From: Colias croceus | Lineage: Eukaryota > Arthropoda > Insecta > Lepidoptera > Pieridae | NCBI RefSeq assembly: GCF_905220415.1 | Contig: NC_059558.1 | Coordinates: forward strand, 6,212,501-6,276,500 | Length of the DNA: 64,000 bases | Direction of reading: 5' to 3' | Shown: in pieces, positions 1 through 11,627 of the stretch | How the letters are laid out: each line of letters begins with the position of its first letter | How positions within the stretch are numbered: the first letter of the stretch is position 1 | Translations under genes and position numbers: made by a program | Notes under the pieces: model-generated | Seen by the model: the letters and a program-made list of their open reading frames with translations, nothing else | What the model was told of the DNA's origin: nothing | Database searches by the model: none

Positions 1-2569
1 CAGTTGAGTTCTAGAGTTCCTGATACTTTTGAGAAATAGTTCTGGCGTTTTTACCTGAAAAAACGACATTTGAAAAAATGATCTGCCAACTTCCCGTACT
101 AGATAATTTTTAGCGGATCAAAAAAATAATGTGCGTTCTTATCGCGTGCAGTTGAGTTCTAGAGTTCCTGATACTTTTTAGAAATAGTTCTGGCGTTTTT
201 ACCTGAAAAAACGACATTTGAAAAAATAACTTAGCAGAGCATTTTTAGCGGATCAAAAAAATAATGTGAGTTCTTATCGCGTGCAGTTGAGTTCTAGAGT
301 TCCTGATACTTTTTAGAAATAGTTCTGGCGTTTTTACCTGAAAAAACGACATTTGAAAAAATAACTTAGCAGAGCATTTTTAGCGGATCAAAAAAATAAT
401 GTGAGTTCTTATCGCGTGCAGTTGAGTTCTAGAGTTCCTGATACTTTTTAGAAATAGTTCTGGCGTTTTTACCTAAAAAAACGACATTTGAAAAAATAAC
501 TTAGCAGAGCATTTTTAGCGGATCAAAAAAATAATGTGAGTTCTTATCGCGTGCAGTTGAGTTCTAGAGTTCCTGATACTTTTTAGAAACAGTTCTGGCG
601 TTTTTACCTGAAAAAACGACATTTAAAAAAATGATCTGCCAACTTCCCGTACTAGATAATTTTTAGCGGATCAAAAAAATAATGTGAGTTCTTATCGCGT
701 GCAGTTGAGTTCTAGAGTTCCTGATACTTTTTAGAAATAGTTCTGGCGTTTTTACCTGAAAAAACGACATTTGAAAAAATAACTTAGCAGAGCATTTTTA
801 GCAGATCAAAAAAATAATGTGAGTTCTTATCGCGTGCAGTTGAGTTCTAGAGTTCCTGATACTTTTGAGAAATAGTTCTGGCGTTTTTACCTGAAAAAAC
901 GACATTTGAAAAAATGATCTGCCTACTTCCCGTACTAGATAATTTTTAGCGGATCAAAAAAATAATGTGCGTTCTTATCGCGTGCAGTTGAGTTCTAGAG
1001 TTCCTGATACTTTTTAGAAATAGTTCTGGCGTTTTTACCTGAAAAAACGACATTTGAAAAAATAACTTAGCAGAGCATTTTTAGCGGATCAAAAAAATAA
1101 TGTGAGTTCTTATCGCGTGCAGTTGAGTTCTAGAGTTCCTGATACTTATTAGAAATAGTTCTGGCGTTTTTACCTGAAAAAACAACATTTGAAAAAATGA
1201 TCTGCCAACTTCCCGTACTAGATAATTTTTAGCGGATCAAAAAAATAATGTGAGTTCTTATCGCGTGCAGTTGAGTTCTAGAGTTCCTGATACTTTTTAG
1301 AAATAGTTCTGGCGTTTTTACCTGAAAAAACGACATTTGAAAAAATAACTTAGCAGAGCATTTTTAGCAGATCAAAAAAATAATGTGAGTTCTTATCGCG
1401 TGCAGTTGAGTTCTAGAGTTCCTGATACTTTTTAGAAATAGTTCTGGCGTTTTCACCTGAAAAAACGACATTTGAAAAAATAACTTAGCAGAGCATTTTT
1501 AGCGGATCAAAAAAATAATGTGAGTTCTTATCGCGTGCAGTTGAGTTCTAGAGTTCCTGTTACTTTTTAGAAATAGTTCTGGCGTTTTTACCTGAAAAAA
1601 CGACATTTGAAAAAATGATCTGCCAACTTCCCGTACTAGATAATTTTTAGCGGATCAAAAAAATAATGTGAGTTCTTATCGCGTGCAGTTGAGTTCTAGA
1701 GTTCCTGATACTTTTTAGAAATAGTTCTGGCGTTTTTACCTGAAAAAACGACATTTGAAAAAATGATCTGCCAACTTCCCGTACTAGATAATTTTTAGCG
1801 GATCAAAAAAATAATGTGAGTTCTTATCGCGTGCAGTTGAGTTCTAGAGTTTCTGATACTTTTTAGAAATAGTTCTGGCGTTTTTACCTGAAAAAACGAC
1901 ATTTGAAAAAATAACTTAGCAGAGCATTTTTAGCGGATCAAAAAAATAATGTGAGTTCTTATCGCGTGCAGTTGAGTTCTAGAGTTCCTGATACTTTTTA
2001 GAAATAGTTCTGGCGTTTTTACCTGAAAAAACGACATTTGAAAAAATGATCTGCCAACTTCCCGTACTAGATAATTTTTAGCGGATCAAAAAAATAATGT
2101 GAGTTCTTATCGCGTACAGTTGAGTTCTAGAGTTCCTGATACTTTTTAGAAATAGTTCTGGCGTTTTTACCTGAAAAAACGACATTTGAAAAAATGATCT
2201 GCCAACTTCCCGTAGCAGAGCGTTTTTAGCAGATCAAAAAAATAATGTGAGTTCTTATCGCGTGCAGTTGAGTTCTATAGTTCCTGATACTTTTTAGAAA
2301 TAGTTCTGGCGTTTTTACCTGAATAAACGACATTTGAAAAAATGATCTGCCAACTTCCCGTACTACTTAGATAATTTTTAGCGGATCAAAAAAATAATGT
2401 GAGTTCTTATCGCGTGCAGTTGAGTTCTACAGTTCCTGATACTTTTTAGAAATAGTTCTGGCGTTTTTACCTGAAAAAACGACATTTGAAAAAATAACTT
2501 AGCAGAGCATTTTTAGCGGATCAAAAAAATAATGTGAGTTCTTATCGCGTGCAGTTGAGTTCTAGAGTT
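1..2569 (+). repeat. Satellite array, 135-bp and 148-bp monomers
   Basis: About 18 head-to-tail monomers start at each 'cagttgagttctagagttcc' (1, 149, 284, 419, 554, 702, 837, 985, 1120, 1268, 1403, 1538, 1686, 1834, 1969, 2117 and on). Type A is 135 bp and contains 'aacttagcagagcattttta'. Type B is 148 bp and replaces that block with 'gatctgccaacttcccgtac' plus 'tagataa'. The order is irregular: B A A A B A B A B A A B B A B, then hybrid or altered units. The unit at 2117 joins the B head to the A tail. The array breaks into a short (ta)n and a diverged monomer near 2570. The left end is cut by the window. No coding potential. Confidence 0.97.
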
Positions 2570-2966
2570 ATATATATATACTGATACTTTTCAGAAATAG
2601 TTCGCAGAACTTTTCACGATATGCTGCTGTGTTGTACAAGCGTTGTTACATAATATATAATTTAAGTGATTCGACATGCTGAAGATGGGCGATTTTTCGA
2701 TCGTAATTGTTTTTTTTTTTTTCAATTTATTCGACGCATTTTATACCGTTTCGGGAAAGACTTCAAAAGTTACGCTTCACTACCCGTTGAATTCTCTTTA
2801 AATTCCGGCTTCCTAGCTACAATATTACATTACCATAATAAATAACCCTTTCTTAATGCAACATAATATCAACATATCAACAATGCATAATATCTATGTA
2901 CTTGTATTTTGAATGTTTGGTTAATTGAGATAATGATAATAAGTATTTAATTTTGTATTTATGGTG

Positions 2967-3030
2967 AATAAATGATTATGATTATGATTAAAAAATGATT
3001 ATGATTATGATTAAAAAATGATTATGATTT
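2967..3030. repeat. Minisatellite, about 23-bp unit
   Basis: Two full and one partial copies of 'gattatgattatgatt' followed by 'aaaaaat'. Confidence 0.85.
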
Positions 3031-4044
3031 CTCAACTGTTTGTTACATTGGCGAAATCGTTAAAACCGCAAAAAAAAAAATTTGGATTCTCAATCTCGGC
3101 ACTACCCAAAGCCAACAACGGGGACGTGTTGAGAACTTGCTTCGTTTTATTAGTTTTTGTTTTTTAATATTTTTTTTTACGTTTTATTGTTGATTTTTTT
3201 TGTCTTCATACACCCTTTTTTATATTTTTTGTTTTTGTTTTTTTTTTTGTTTTCTATACTTTTTATTATTTTTTTATGTTTTTTTGTAGACTTTTTTGTT
3301 TTCGTTCAATCTTTTTTAATTATATTCATGACCACACTTTTATTCTTAACGATATGATATTTAAAACTTATTCTTATTACATAGCCCGTCTTCATTATAC
3401 GTGTTAAATTAAAATAAAATTATTACGCCTTCAAGTCTCATGTATTGCAAAATATATATTCATGACATACTAATTACTTACTTATTTATGATAATATTAT
3501 TGGCACCCATTAAATTATATAAATATTATTGTGCACTCCATCATATTGCTTTTGCTTAAAATTTAAAGCACTTGTAATACGTTTTTATGCTTCAAAAATC
3601 ATAACTATAAAACTATAGCCGAAATTCTTCATTGGTTAATAAACTTAAGCTAAACTGTATTTTCTCCTTTGCATAACATAATATTGTAAATACATTTTAA
3701 TTAAAATTTTAAATAAGACGCGTTACTATAGTAGAAATCTTTTTATTTTTGTAAGTATTTTGTTTTACTACTTTTCCGAAGATTATTGTGTAACTTTCTC
3801 TGAAATACAAGTAGGTAATATACATATTCAAAAAAAAAATTATACAATTATAACCAGGTAGACATTAATATCTGTTGTTTTACTTTTACTCACAACCGTT
3901 GGCAATAATTATAATATTACGACCCGCCCCGGCTTCGCACGGATGCATTCCTGATACTAAATCTGTAATATCTTCGAAAATATTCATTTAAAATTTAAAT
4001 CATATTATGCTGTAAAGGGCCATATGGATGCTATTATAATATAT

Positions 4045-4150
4045 GTTAATGGAAATATATGTAATCTGTCATTGTATAAAATTCCTAGGAAATGTATGTA
4101 ATTCCTTAAATCGCACGGAAATGAGTGAAATAAATTATTTTATACACATT
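4045..4150 (+). repeat. Dispersed repeat, copy 1 (ggaaatgt-rich)
   Basis: Shares 'aaaattcctaggaaatg' and 'aaatcgcacggaaatg' in the same order and spacing with 6955-7045. The second copy directly abuts the inverted satellite array. Both contain many short inverted motifs of the form acatttcc / ggaaatgt. Confidence 0.75.
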
Positions 4151-4236
4151 TCCTAGGAAATCTATACATTTCCTAAATAGCAATCGGAAATGTAAAACAT
4201 CTAAGATATTGGAAGGTACTTGGGACGAGGGGTATG

Positions 4237-4504
4237 TATGTCGCAGTCGGATTGTATAATCCGCCGTATTACAAACGGCCAGCATTTTATTTAATATGCC
4301 GAAAATTCGTAATCAGAAATTTTTGGTTTGGATAAGGGGGTGGGTTAGGTTAGGTTCCTGTTTTTTAAAACTACACAGAAATAGGAGCCCCACGAAGTGG
4401 GGCTCCGTCGGCTCGCGACCGTCTTTTTGTAGAATTTTGGAATAAGACGAATTTCGGCAAATTACAAAATGCCGGCTGTTTGTAATACAATCCGACTGCG
4501 ACAT
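4237..4504. mobile_element. Fold-back MITE with central 10-bp hairpin
   Basis: The ends are inverted copies of 'atgtcgcagtcggattgta' (4237-4255 and 4486-4504). Imperfect complementarity continues inward through 'attacaaac' and 'gccgaaa'. The centre holds 'ggttaggttaggttcc' and a perfect stem GGAGCCCCAC / GTGGGGCTCC with a GAA loop at 4387-4409. No transposase, so it is non-autonomous. Superfamily not assigned. Confidence 0.8.
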
Positions 4505-4656
4505 GTACACGGGGACAGCGGGACGAAGGGACTGATTACTTAACAAATGAAAATATGATTGTCTGGAAGAAATCGCTATTTAGCGATAAGGTCGCCGTTT
4601 GTTATAATGTATCCTAGGTAAAGTCTCAATTTGTAATTTATCTTGAGCAATAAAGC

Positions 4657-4697
4657 ATAAATAAATAAATAAATAAATAAATAAAATAAATAAATAA
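4657..4697. repeat. (AAAT)n microsatellite
   Basis: Uninterrupted 'aaataaataaataaat' tract with one 'aaaat' slip. Confidence 0.9.
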
Positions 4698-4699
4698 TT

Positions 4700-6060
4700 T
4701 GCTTGAATATAAGTTGAAGTTAAGTTGAACATATTATTAGATCTAGACACGCGGCAGCGTGTCAAGCCGAGTTCAAGCGAAGAGAACTGGCGAGCAGCAG
4801 CCGTGTGTATATTTACACGAACCATTTCGAGCCACTTTTCACCCCCTTATAACTCGAAAACTATTTCAGTTATATAAACCAAATTTGGTACATATCAAGA
4901 GGACCTCAAGATAAACAAGAACCTTAAATTTCATAAATACAGATTAAACAGTTGCGTAGATATTAATATCCAAAAATCGCAATTTTTAAGACTGACTGAC
5001 TTATAGACATATACAAAACCCACTTCCAGATGACCTACAAAGTTCAAATTTTGTAATCAACTAGGTAATAGTGAGTGTACAAAGGAAAAAATCAGAAAAT
5101 ACTGAATTTATCTGTATTTAATTTTTTTTTCAATGACATTAATTTTGTTTGTATGGAAAAATGGAAAAGTTTATAAAAATAGAAAATATTATATTCATCT
5201 TACTAGTCTTAAAAAATAGATCAAAACTAGTCAGTGGCCGAAAAAAATTTTGAAATCCATCAATAAATGACTGAGATATAGATTATTGAAGTTTACATAT
5301 TTTAGCGCGAAACATCTGTAGATTCGATGCGCCTCTGACATCACACTCACTCGCGCTAGTATCGCTAGGGCGGATTACTTCGATTGCATGATTTCTTTAT
5401 TCAAAACTGTTATTAAACGTAAAATAAAAGAAAATTGTAATAAAAATATTGCTCATACAGTTAAAAATAATATATAATTTTACAAATTCACATTTCTTTA
5501 TTCTTTATTTATGAGTGTTTAGTTTATTTTTAATTTCAGTGTAATGGAAGAAGGCTTTGTCGAAGGTCGAAATGGTTTAATTTGCGTAATATTAATATTA
5601 ATATAATAACTCAGCCCCCGGAATCACAGACACAATAGAAAATCTATTGTGTTGTGGTCTCATTGGGCCGCTCGGTGGTCAATGGGATAAGTGAAACATC
5701 TTTAGGCGCGTTTAGAGTAAAATTTCAAAATCTCGTCATGGCAATACCGTAACGTCATGGAGTAAAGCGACGATTCTTCTACAACGATCTTTGCATCTTT
5801 GTAATAGTGTGTGTACATATTCACGCTGGATGTTTAGAAAATCATGTAATCATTTAAACAGAAAACGAGTTTAAAAAATTGCAGATAATGACGGGGCAAT
5901 GTGCGCTGACATTCATAACATACAAGAAAATATAGAAAATAATACTAAACAAACCATACAAAGAATCCACAAGAAAAAATATTAAAAAATCGTATATAAA
6001 AAGTATTATATTCATAAAGTAAAACAAATTTGCAGAGTAATTTTCTGTACAAAAAGTAAT
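4700..6060. other. Gene-free, repeat-derived DNA
   Basis: No credible reading frame. A hairpin 'gacacgcggcagcgtgtc' lies near 4745. The stretch from about 4830 ('ataactcgaaaactatttca') resembles interspersed-repeat sequence. A dispersed repeat is annotated separately at 5690-5775. Confidence 0.5.
5690..5775 (+). repeat. Dispersed repeat, copy shared with 54990-55070
   Basis: 'agagtaaaatttcaa', 'tcgtcatggcaataccgt' and 'aacgtcatgg-agtaa' recur in the same order at about 55007-55060 with small changes. Family unknown. Confidence 0.7.
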
Positions 6061-6672
6061 GATATCCCACCAAAAACATAAATGTAAAATTTGGAGCCGA
6101 GTTCAATCGTTGTCTTAATTTGCCAAAAAATAAATGAGATCTAAATGTGTGCCAAGTTCTGCAGACAGTCCAGAAATTTATTTACAAAGATGTATTAAGT
6201 TCTTAGGGTGACTGAAAACTCAATTGTTTTATTTTCCCTTAGAGAACAATGTTTATTCCAAAATATAACTTTTTTAATTTGAATAATATAATTATTTTCA
6301 CAAAAAACAACTAATGACCTATGGAACCCCATAATTTGATGAGGCTAGTTTTTAGAACCTCACAAAATATAAACAGTATGTAAAACTAGCCTCATCAAAT
6401 TATGAGGTTCAATAGGTCATTAGTTGTTTTTTGTGAAAATAATTATATTATTCAAATTAAAAAAGTTATATTTTGGAATAAACATTGTTCTCTAAGGGAA
6501 AATAAAACAATTGAGTTTTCAGTCAACCTAAGAACTTAATACATCTTTGTAAATAAATTTCTGGACTGTCTGCAGAACTTGGCACACATTTAGATCTCAT
6601 TTCTTTTTTGGCAAATTAAGACAACGATTGAACTCGGCTCCAAATTTTACATTTATGTTTTTGGTGGGATAT
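6061..6672. repeat. 612-bp near-perfect palindrome
   Basis: Arms of about 290 bp (6061-6352 and 6379-6672) face each other around a spacer of about 26 bp near 6353-6378. By eye only a handful of substitutions separate the arms (for example 'taaatgagatc' against 'gaaatgagatc'). The outer ends are 'gatatcccacc' and 'ggtgggatat'. The arms hold no open frame. It is either a long-TIR fold-back transposon or an inverted duplication. Confidence 0.95.
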
Positions 6673-6739
6673 TATTTTACGGTAAGACTGTTACCCGATT
6701 GTCTCAATAAGTGCTATAATAAAAAAATAACAACGTGTT

Positions 6740-7046
6740 TTATTACAGAAATCATTTACTTTTTACATTTCCTAATACGATATTGGAATTATATACAATT
6801 CCGAGGAAGACTATACATTTCCTAGTATATCTATGCATTAAATAGTTAATTAAACAACATTTTATACATTTCCTAAATGGTATCAGAATTGTACACATTT
6901 CCTAGGATTTGTATACAATTCCTTGATTTCATACATTTGCGATAACATAGTACATATGTTAACGGAAATGTATGTAATCCGTCATTCTATAAAATTCCTA
7001 GGAAATGAATGTAATTTCTAAAATCGCACGGAAATGTGTGAAAATC
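6740..7046 (+). repeat. Dispersed repeat, copy 2, with many acatttcc/ggaaatgt motifs
   Basis: At least six 'catttcc' or 'ggaaatg' motifs occur in both directions, some as short palindromes ('attcctaggaaat'). From 6955 to 7045 it matches 4045-4150. It stops exactly where the inverted satellite starts. Confidence 0.7.
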
Positions 7047-7747
7047 ATTTTTTCAAATGTCGTTTTTTCAGGTAAAAACGCCAGAACTATTTCTAAAAAG
7101 TATCAGGAACTCTAGAACTCAACTGCACGCGATAAGAACTCACATTATTTTTTTGATCCGCTAAAAATGCTCTGCTAAGTTATTTTTTCAAATGTCGTTT
7201 TTTCAGGTAAAAACGCCAGAACTATTTCTAAAAAGTATCAGGAACTCTAGAACTCAACTGCACGCGATAAGAACTCACATTATTTTTTTGATCTGCTAAA
7301 AATGCTCTGCTAAGTTATTTTTTCAAATGTCGTTTTTTCAGGTAAAAACGCCAGAACTATTTCTAAAAAGTATCAGGAACTCTAGAACTCAACTGCACGC
7401 GATAAGAACTCACATTATTTTTTTGATCCGCTAAAAATTATCTAGTACGGGAAGTTGGCAGATCATTTTTTCAAATGTCGTTTTTTCAGGTAAAAACGCC
7501 AGAACTATTTCTAAAAAGTATCAGGAACTCTAGAACTCAACTGCACGCGATAAGAACTCACATTATTTTTTTGATCTGCTAAAAATGCTCTGCTACGGGA
7601 AGTTGGCAGATCATTGTTTCAAATGTCGTTTTTTCAGGTAAAAACGCCAGAACTATTTCTAAAAAGTATCAGGAACTATAGAACTCAACTGCACGCGATA
7701 AGAACTCACATTATTTTTTTGATCTGCTAAAAATGCTCTGCTAAGTT
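7047..7747 (-). repeat. Inverted satellite array, same monomers as 1-2569
   Basis: About five monomers in reverse orientation: A, A, B, a hybrid B-head/A-tail unit, and a last partial unit. The hybrid junction (reverse of 'cttcccgtagcagagc') and the variant 'gttctatagttcc' also occur near 2215 and 2270 of the forward array. The two arrays therefore share private variants. Confidence 0.95.
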
Positions 7748-8275
7748 CACGGACATAAAAATTGTCTAATTTAGCATCATTTTAGTAAGCAGTCATGTTA
7801 AATTTGTTATTTCCCTAATACTTTATCATTTTTCAACAAGTTTTCAATAAACAGATTTAACAAGTAAGGTAACCATGATGACGAGTTTTTATGGATAGCG
7901 AAGAGAATATATTGTAATAACAATATTATGATGAAAATTTAGAACACCATTTTAAAGATTGTTACTAGTAATGAAACAACACATGACATCGGTATTGCAC
8001 TCACATGTAGTTATAAGATTGTTCGTTTTTACATTGAAATTTATACTTTTTTAACTTACCTCATATTTTTTGTTTTACGTATTTCAGCTTTCCAAAAAGT
8101 AAAATAAAAAGAAATATATGTGCCCATCAAGGTTACTGAGGATTACCAGGACCCAGAAAAAAATACCTTTTTAAAAATAAACTTTGTAAAGTTAGCTGAA
8201 ATTTGTGCAAGGTTTATAAACAGTTTTTCTTTGATGATTCTGGCTTGAAATTGACCCGTCGAAGCAACGCGTTTA
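7748..8275. other. Gene-free stretch
   Basis: AT-rich with no reading frame of interest and no repeat recognised. Confidence 0.5.
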
Positions 8276-9010
8276 AGGGCCGATTTTTCAATGCCCAGAT
8301 AAACAGCTAGATAGACTTTATTCTTCAGTTAACAAAATATTCAATTTTTCAATAGACGAATAGGACTTATCTATCGAATAACTACGTTATTTGAGGAATA
8401 AATCTATCTGCTGCTCCAACGGCCAGATAGCGTGCTATTCGACGATTAGACGTTTGAGTTGACAACTGACGCGTCAAATTTGGGATATTTTCGTATGTAA
8501 TAACATAGAGCGTAGAATTTTTACAATAAAGCCTCTTTCTATAAAATAATTATCAATTAAAATCATATTGAAATTGATGTTTTTGATAGTACCTACTGAT
8601 GATCATGCCATTGAAAATTTGCCGGACGCTGCCTTTATGTCGTTTCCATCGTAAAATATATAAATTTTAACACAAATTTAATCAAAACTCTTTACTCGAA
8701 TCAAAACAATAATCAACAATCATAGAACACAAGATAAACTTAAAATGCACTCCTGACGTGAGTCATAATGACGGTTGTTGACATATTGCAAGTTGACTCT
8801 ATCCCGCTCTAACCTGACTAATTTAATATGTTTGTTTCGCCACTCCAAGAGCAGAGCTGCCAATATGGAAATATTTGGTCAGATAGTTATTCATCAAATA
8901 AATCACGATTGAAAAATAGGCGAGCCGTTATGAGTTAGATAAGCTATTGAATAAATCTATTCGAGGGGTAGTTATTAGACTGTTTATCTGGGCATTGAAA
9001 AATCGGCCCT
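8276..9010. mobile_element. 735-bp TIR DNA transposon, non-autonomous
   Basis: Terminal inverted repeats of about 31 bp: 'agggccgatttttcaatgcc' continuing 'cagataaacag' at 8276-8306, with the complement ending at 9010. Imperfect subterminal inversion continues inward ('tagataagctattgaataaa' near 8935 against 'ttatctatcgaataac' near 8370). No transposase frame. The target duplication is too short to call (TA or TTA). Confidence 0.88.
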
Positions 9011-9584
9011 AAAAAGAAGATCTGAGTAGCTAACAATTTGGTAAACAGCATCTGATGCAAAACACAACTTTCCTCTATTTACAAAGGATGTTAATGCTAT
9101 TTATCGGTTCATATCCAAGCTTTGTAGCCAAAAATTATTTATAACTATCATTCTATACCAATTAAAATTGTATGTACCTACCTATAAAGTATGACCATAA
9201 TATTATAATATAAATACTGTTAAAAATATATGTCGTTATTATTTATAGACCATGATTTTTAGTTTTTTCTACTTTGAAAAATCCTGAATTTACAAACCAG
9301 CGTGGTCACTCGACAGAAAGAGACAAAGAACATGACTGACGTCATTGAATGTCATAGTTTCTTGTTTCAAGTTAATGGTCATAGTGCAATCTCCAGTGTA
9401 TTAGAGGATATAAGCTTCTTGGTTTTAACACAATTTGTGTGAAATTATTCAAAAAATATATACATTATTTAATTAAAAAAATATATCATATTGCTGGCCA
9501 GTTACAACTTTGTAGGTACCTACCGAGTTTAGTCTTGGTAGGTAATTATCAATATCAATCATCATCATCAATCATCAATACATA
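9011..9584. other. Gene-free stretch
   Basis: No gene or clear repeat seen. Short (taggtacc)-like motifs occur. Confidence 0.45.
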
Positions 9585-9805
9585 TAATAAAATTCTAGAA
9601 AAGCGGTGTCTGTACAATGAAAATATGGAAAAAAAAATTAGCAGGTGTTATTACTAAATCGACCCCAAACCCAAAACTGTAGTTAAAAAAAATTTTGTCT
9701 GTTTGTCTGTTTGTCTGTATGTTCGTGCACGCTAATCTCAGAAACGGCTTATCCGATTTAGATGCGGTTTTCACTAATATATTGGAGTAATCTTCATTTA
9801 ACATT
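9585..9805 (+). repeat. SINE/LINE-tail-like interspersed repeat
   Basis: Shares 'gtacaatgaaaatat', 'tagcaggtgttatta', 'gaccccaaacccaaa', a (gtct)n run and 'cttatccgatttagatgcgg' with the repeat at 23095-23289. The matching end 'gcggacgaagtcgcgggc' lies far downstream at 12285-12322, so this copy may be split by the material between. Confidence 0.7.
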
Positions 9806-10099
9806 TAGTGTTTATTTCATGTCAATCGGTTCGTAAACAAAAAAGTTATGACCATTTAAGTATTCACGGCGAACATTTGCTAAGGCATTCTATTTATTGT
9901 ACACTGTACAGTGTACGATATATGTTATCTGTTACAGTTATTCCTATAAATATCCAGGTGATCATATCGAAAGTCCCCAAGGGTGGGGGGGAGTGGGGTA
10001 AGCTGAAGTAGTAGGGGGGAAGGGGTAAAATTAGAATTATGTTTTTTTCTAGGTAAATTTTATACATAAAATGTCCTTTAAATTATGTCGTATTATATT

Positions 10100-10560
10100 T
10101 TTAACTCCCGACGCATAAATATGGGTGATAAGTGTTTGACAACTATATGTGTATAATATATGTTTGTACTACCGTAGCTCGCTAACAGGTAATCCGAATT
10201 TGATGCGGTTTTTTTTGTTAGGCAGCATATTTTCAGACGCTGGTTCTTAGATAAAGTGTATCAAAATAGGTTCATCCATTTATTATATCTAGGTATATGG
10301 GGTAAAAGTGAAATGAAAGTGAACGACCAAATGAAAGTAACAATAAGTCAAATTTTATCAAAATCGGTTCATCCATTTATTTGATATATAGGTATAAAAG
10401 TGGTAATAAAAAATGAATTTTGTCAAATATACTCAAGTGACATATCAAATGAAAGGGCATGACGTGTAAATTATAATTAGACATATTTAATCAAAATCGG
10501 TTCATCCATTTATTATACCTATATACGGGTAAAAGTGGGAATGAAAAAAACGAATATTGT
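10100..10560 (+). repeat. Degenerate tandem repeat, about 100-150 bp period
   Basis: 'aatcggttcatccatttatt' recurs near 10265, 10365 and 10495. It is followed each time by 'ggtaaaagtg' and a 'caagtgacatatcaaatgaaa' phrase. The series runs into the cleaner duplication that follows. Confidence 0.75.
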
Positions 10561-11372
10561 CAAATATACCCAAGTGACATATCAAATGAAAGTGCATAAC
10601 GGGTGAAGTACAGTTAGTTATATTTTTATCCAATTCGGTTAATCCATTTATTAGATTAGGTACAGCGGTAAAAGTGGGAATGAACAATAATCGAATGTGG
10701 TCAAATAATATACTCAAGCGGGGCATATGAAAGGGCAAAGTGTGAATTACAATTAGTCATATTTTATCGAAATCAGTTCATCCGTTTATTACATTTAGGG
10801 CACTTTAGGGGCGACAGTGGGTATAAATAAACCAAATGGAGCATCAAACTACAGGATATGACGTGTACAATGTACATATAGGTACAATTAGATAATATGG
10901 TTTACATCAAAATTGGTTCTGCCATTTACTAGGGGTGGAAAGGGAAGAGTCTGTGAAAGAAGTCAAAGTCAAAAGGAGTCAAATATACCCAAGTGCCATA
11001 TCAAATGAAAGTGCATAACGGGTGAAGTACAGTTAGTTATATTTTCATCCAATTCGGTTAATCCATTTATTAGATTACAGCGGTAAAAGTGGGAATGAAC
11101 AATAATCGAATGTGGTCAAATAATATACTCAGGCGGGGCATATGAAAGGGCAAAGTGTGAATTACAATTAGTCATATTTTATCGAAATCGGTTCATCCGT
11201 TTATTACATTTAGGGCACTTTAGGGGCGACAGTGGGTATAAATAAACCAAATGGAGCATCAAACGACAGGATATGACGTGTACAATGTACATATAGGTAC
11301 AATTAGATAATATGGTTTACATCAAAATTGGTTCTGCCATTTACTAGGGGTGGAAAGGGAAGGGTTGAAAGT
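10560..11372 (+). repeat. Direct tandem duplication, about 420-bp unit
   Basis: The segment from 'caaatatacccaagtg' at 10561 is repeated from 10980 with very few changes, including 'gcataacgggtgaagtacag', 'tggtcaaataatatactca' and 'gacgtgtacaatgtacatat'. The second copy ends near 11370, next to a Helitron-like helicase scrap. Confidence 0.9.
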
Positions 11373-11389
11373 CTGTGAAAGAAGAGGAG

Positions 11390-11572
11390 ATATGGGAGCG
11401 AGAGGATAGCCACACCCTGGAAATTTTGAACTCTACTCAAAGCCACATAGGCCTGGCCCTTGGAATTTTTTTTCTTAAATATACCACTTCTTTTGCCACT
11501 GTGGTCCATTACAATTTGGGCACGGTTACGGCCCAAATCAATATGATGTAGGAATGTAATATGGAGGTACAT
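11390..11572 (-). pseudogene. Pif1/Helitron helicase C-terminal fragment
   Basis: The minus-strand reading contains GQAYVALSRVQNFQGVAIL (11402-11458). This matches the last helicase motif of Pif1-like and Helitron Rep-helicase proteins, where 'GQ-YVALSR' is typical. Upstream residues HSGKRSGIF are less conserved. No Rep domain or other helicase motif is nearby, so this is a relic. It suggests that the flanking repeats are Helitron-derived, which is inference. Confidence 0.55.
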
Positions 11573-11627
11573 TTGATAGTTCGGTCTCGCTCACTTGAAA
11601 ATATTACATGAAAATAAGAAACCGAAG

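Larger units (their letters stand above)
2570..4236. other. AT-rich gene-free stretch with simple repeats
   Basis: No gene seen. It holds a 23-bp minisatellite built from 'gattatgattatgatt' plus A-runs at about 2967-3030, and a strongly T-biased tract at about 3135-3350 whose only open frame is Phe/Leu/Ile nonsense. At 3918-3950 'cgccccggcttcgcac' looks like the reverse end of the 'gcgggcgg-aagctagt' repeat family. At 4045-4150 is a segment related to 6955-7045. Confidence 0.6.

Noticed and set aside
1..2569. CRISPR-like regular repeats
   Set aside because: Monomers are continuous 135/148-bp satellite units without unique spacers, in an animal genome.
3157..3357. 66-codon open frame
   Set aside because: Made of Phe/Leu/Ile from a T-rich tract; no coding signal.
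4330..4355. Telomeric TTAGG repeat
   Set aside because: Only two units inside a fold-back element.
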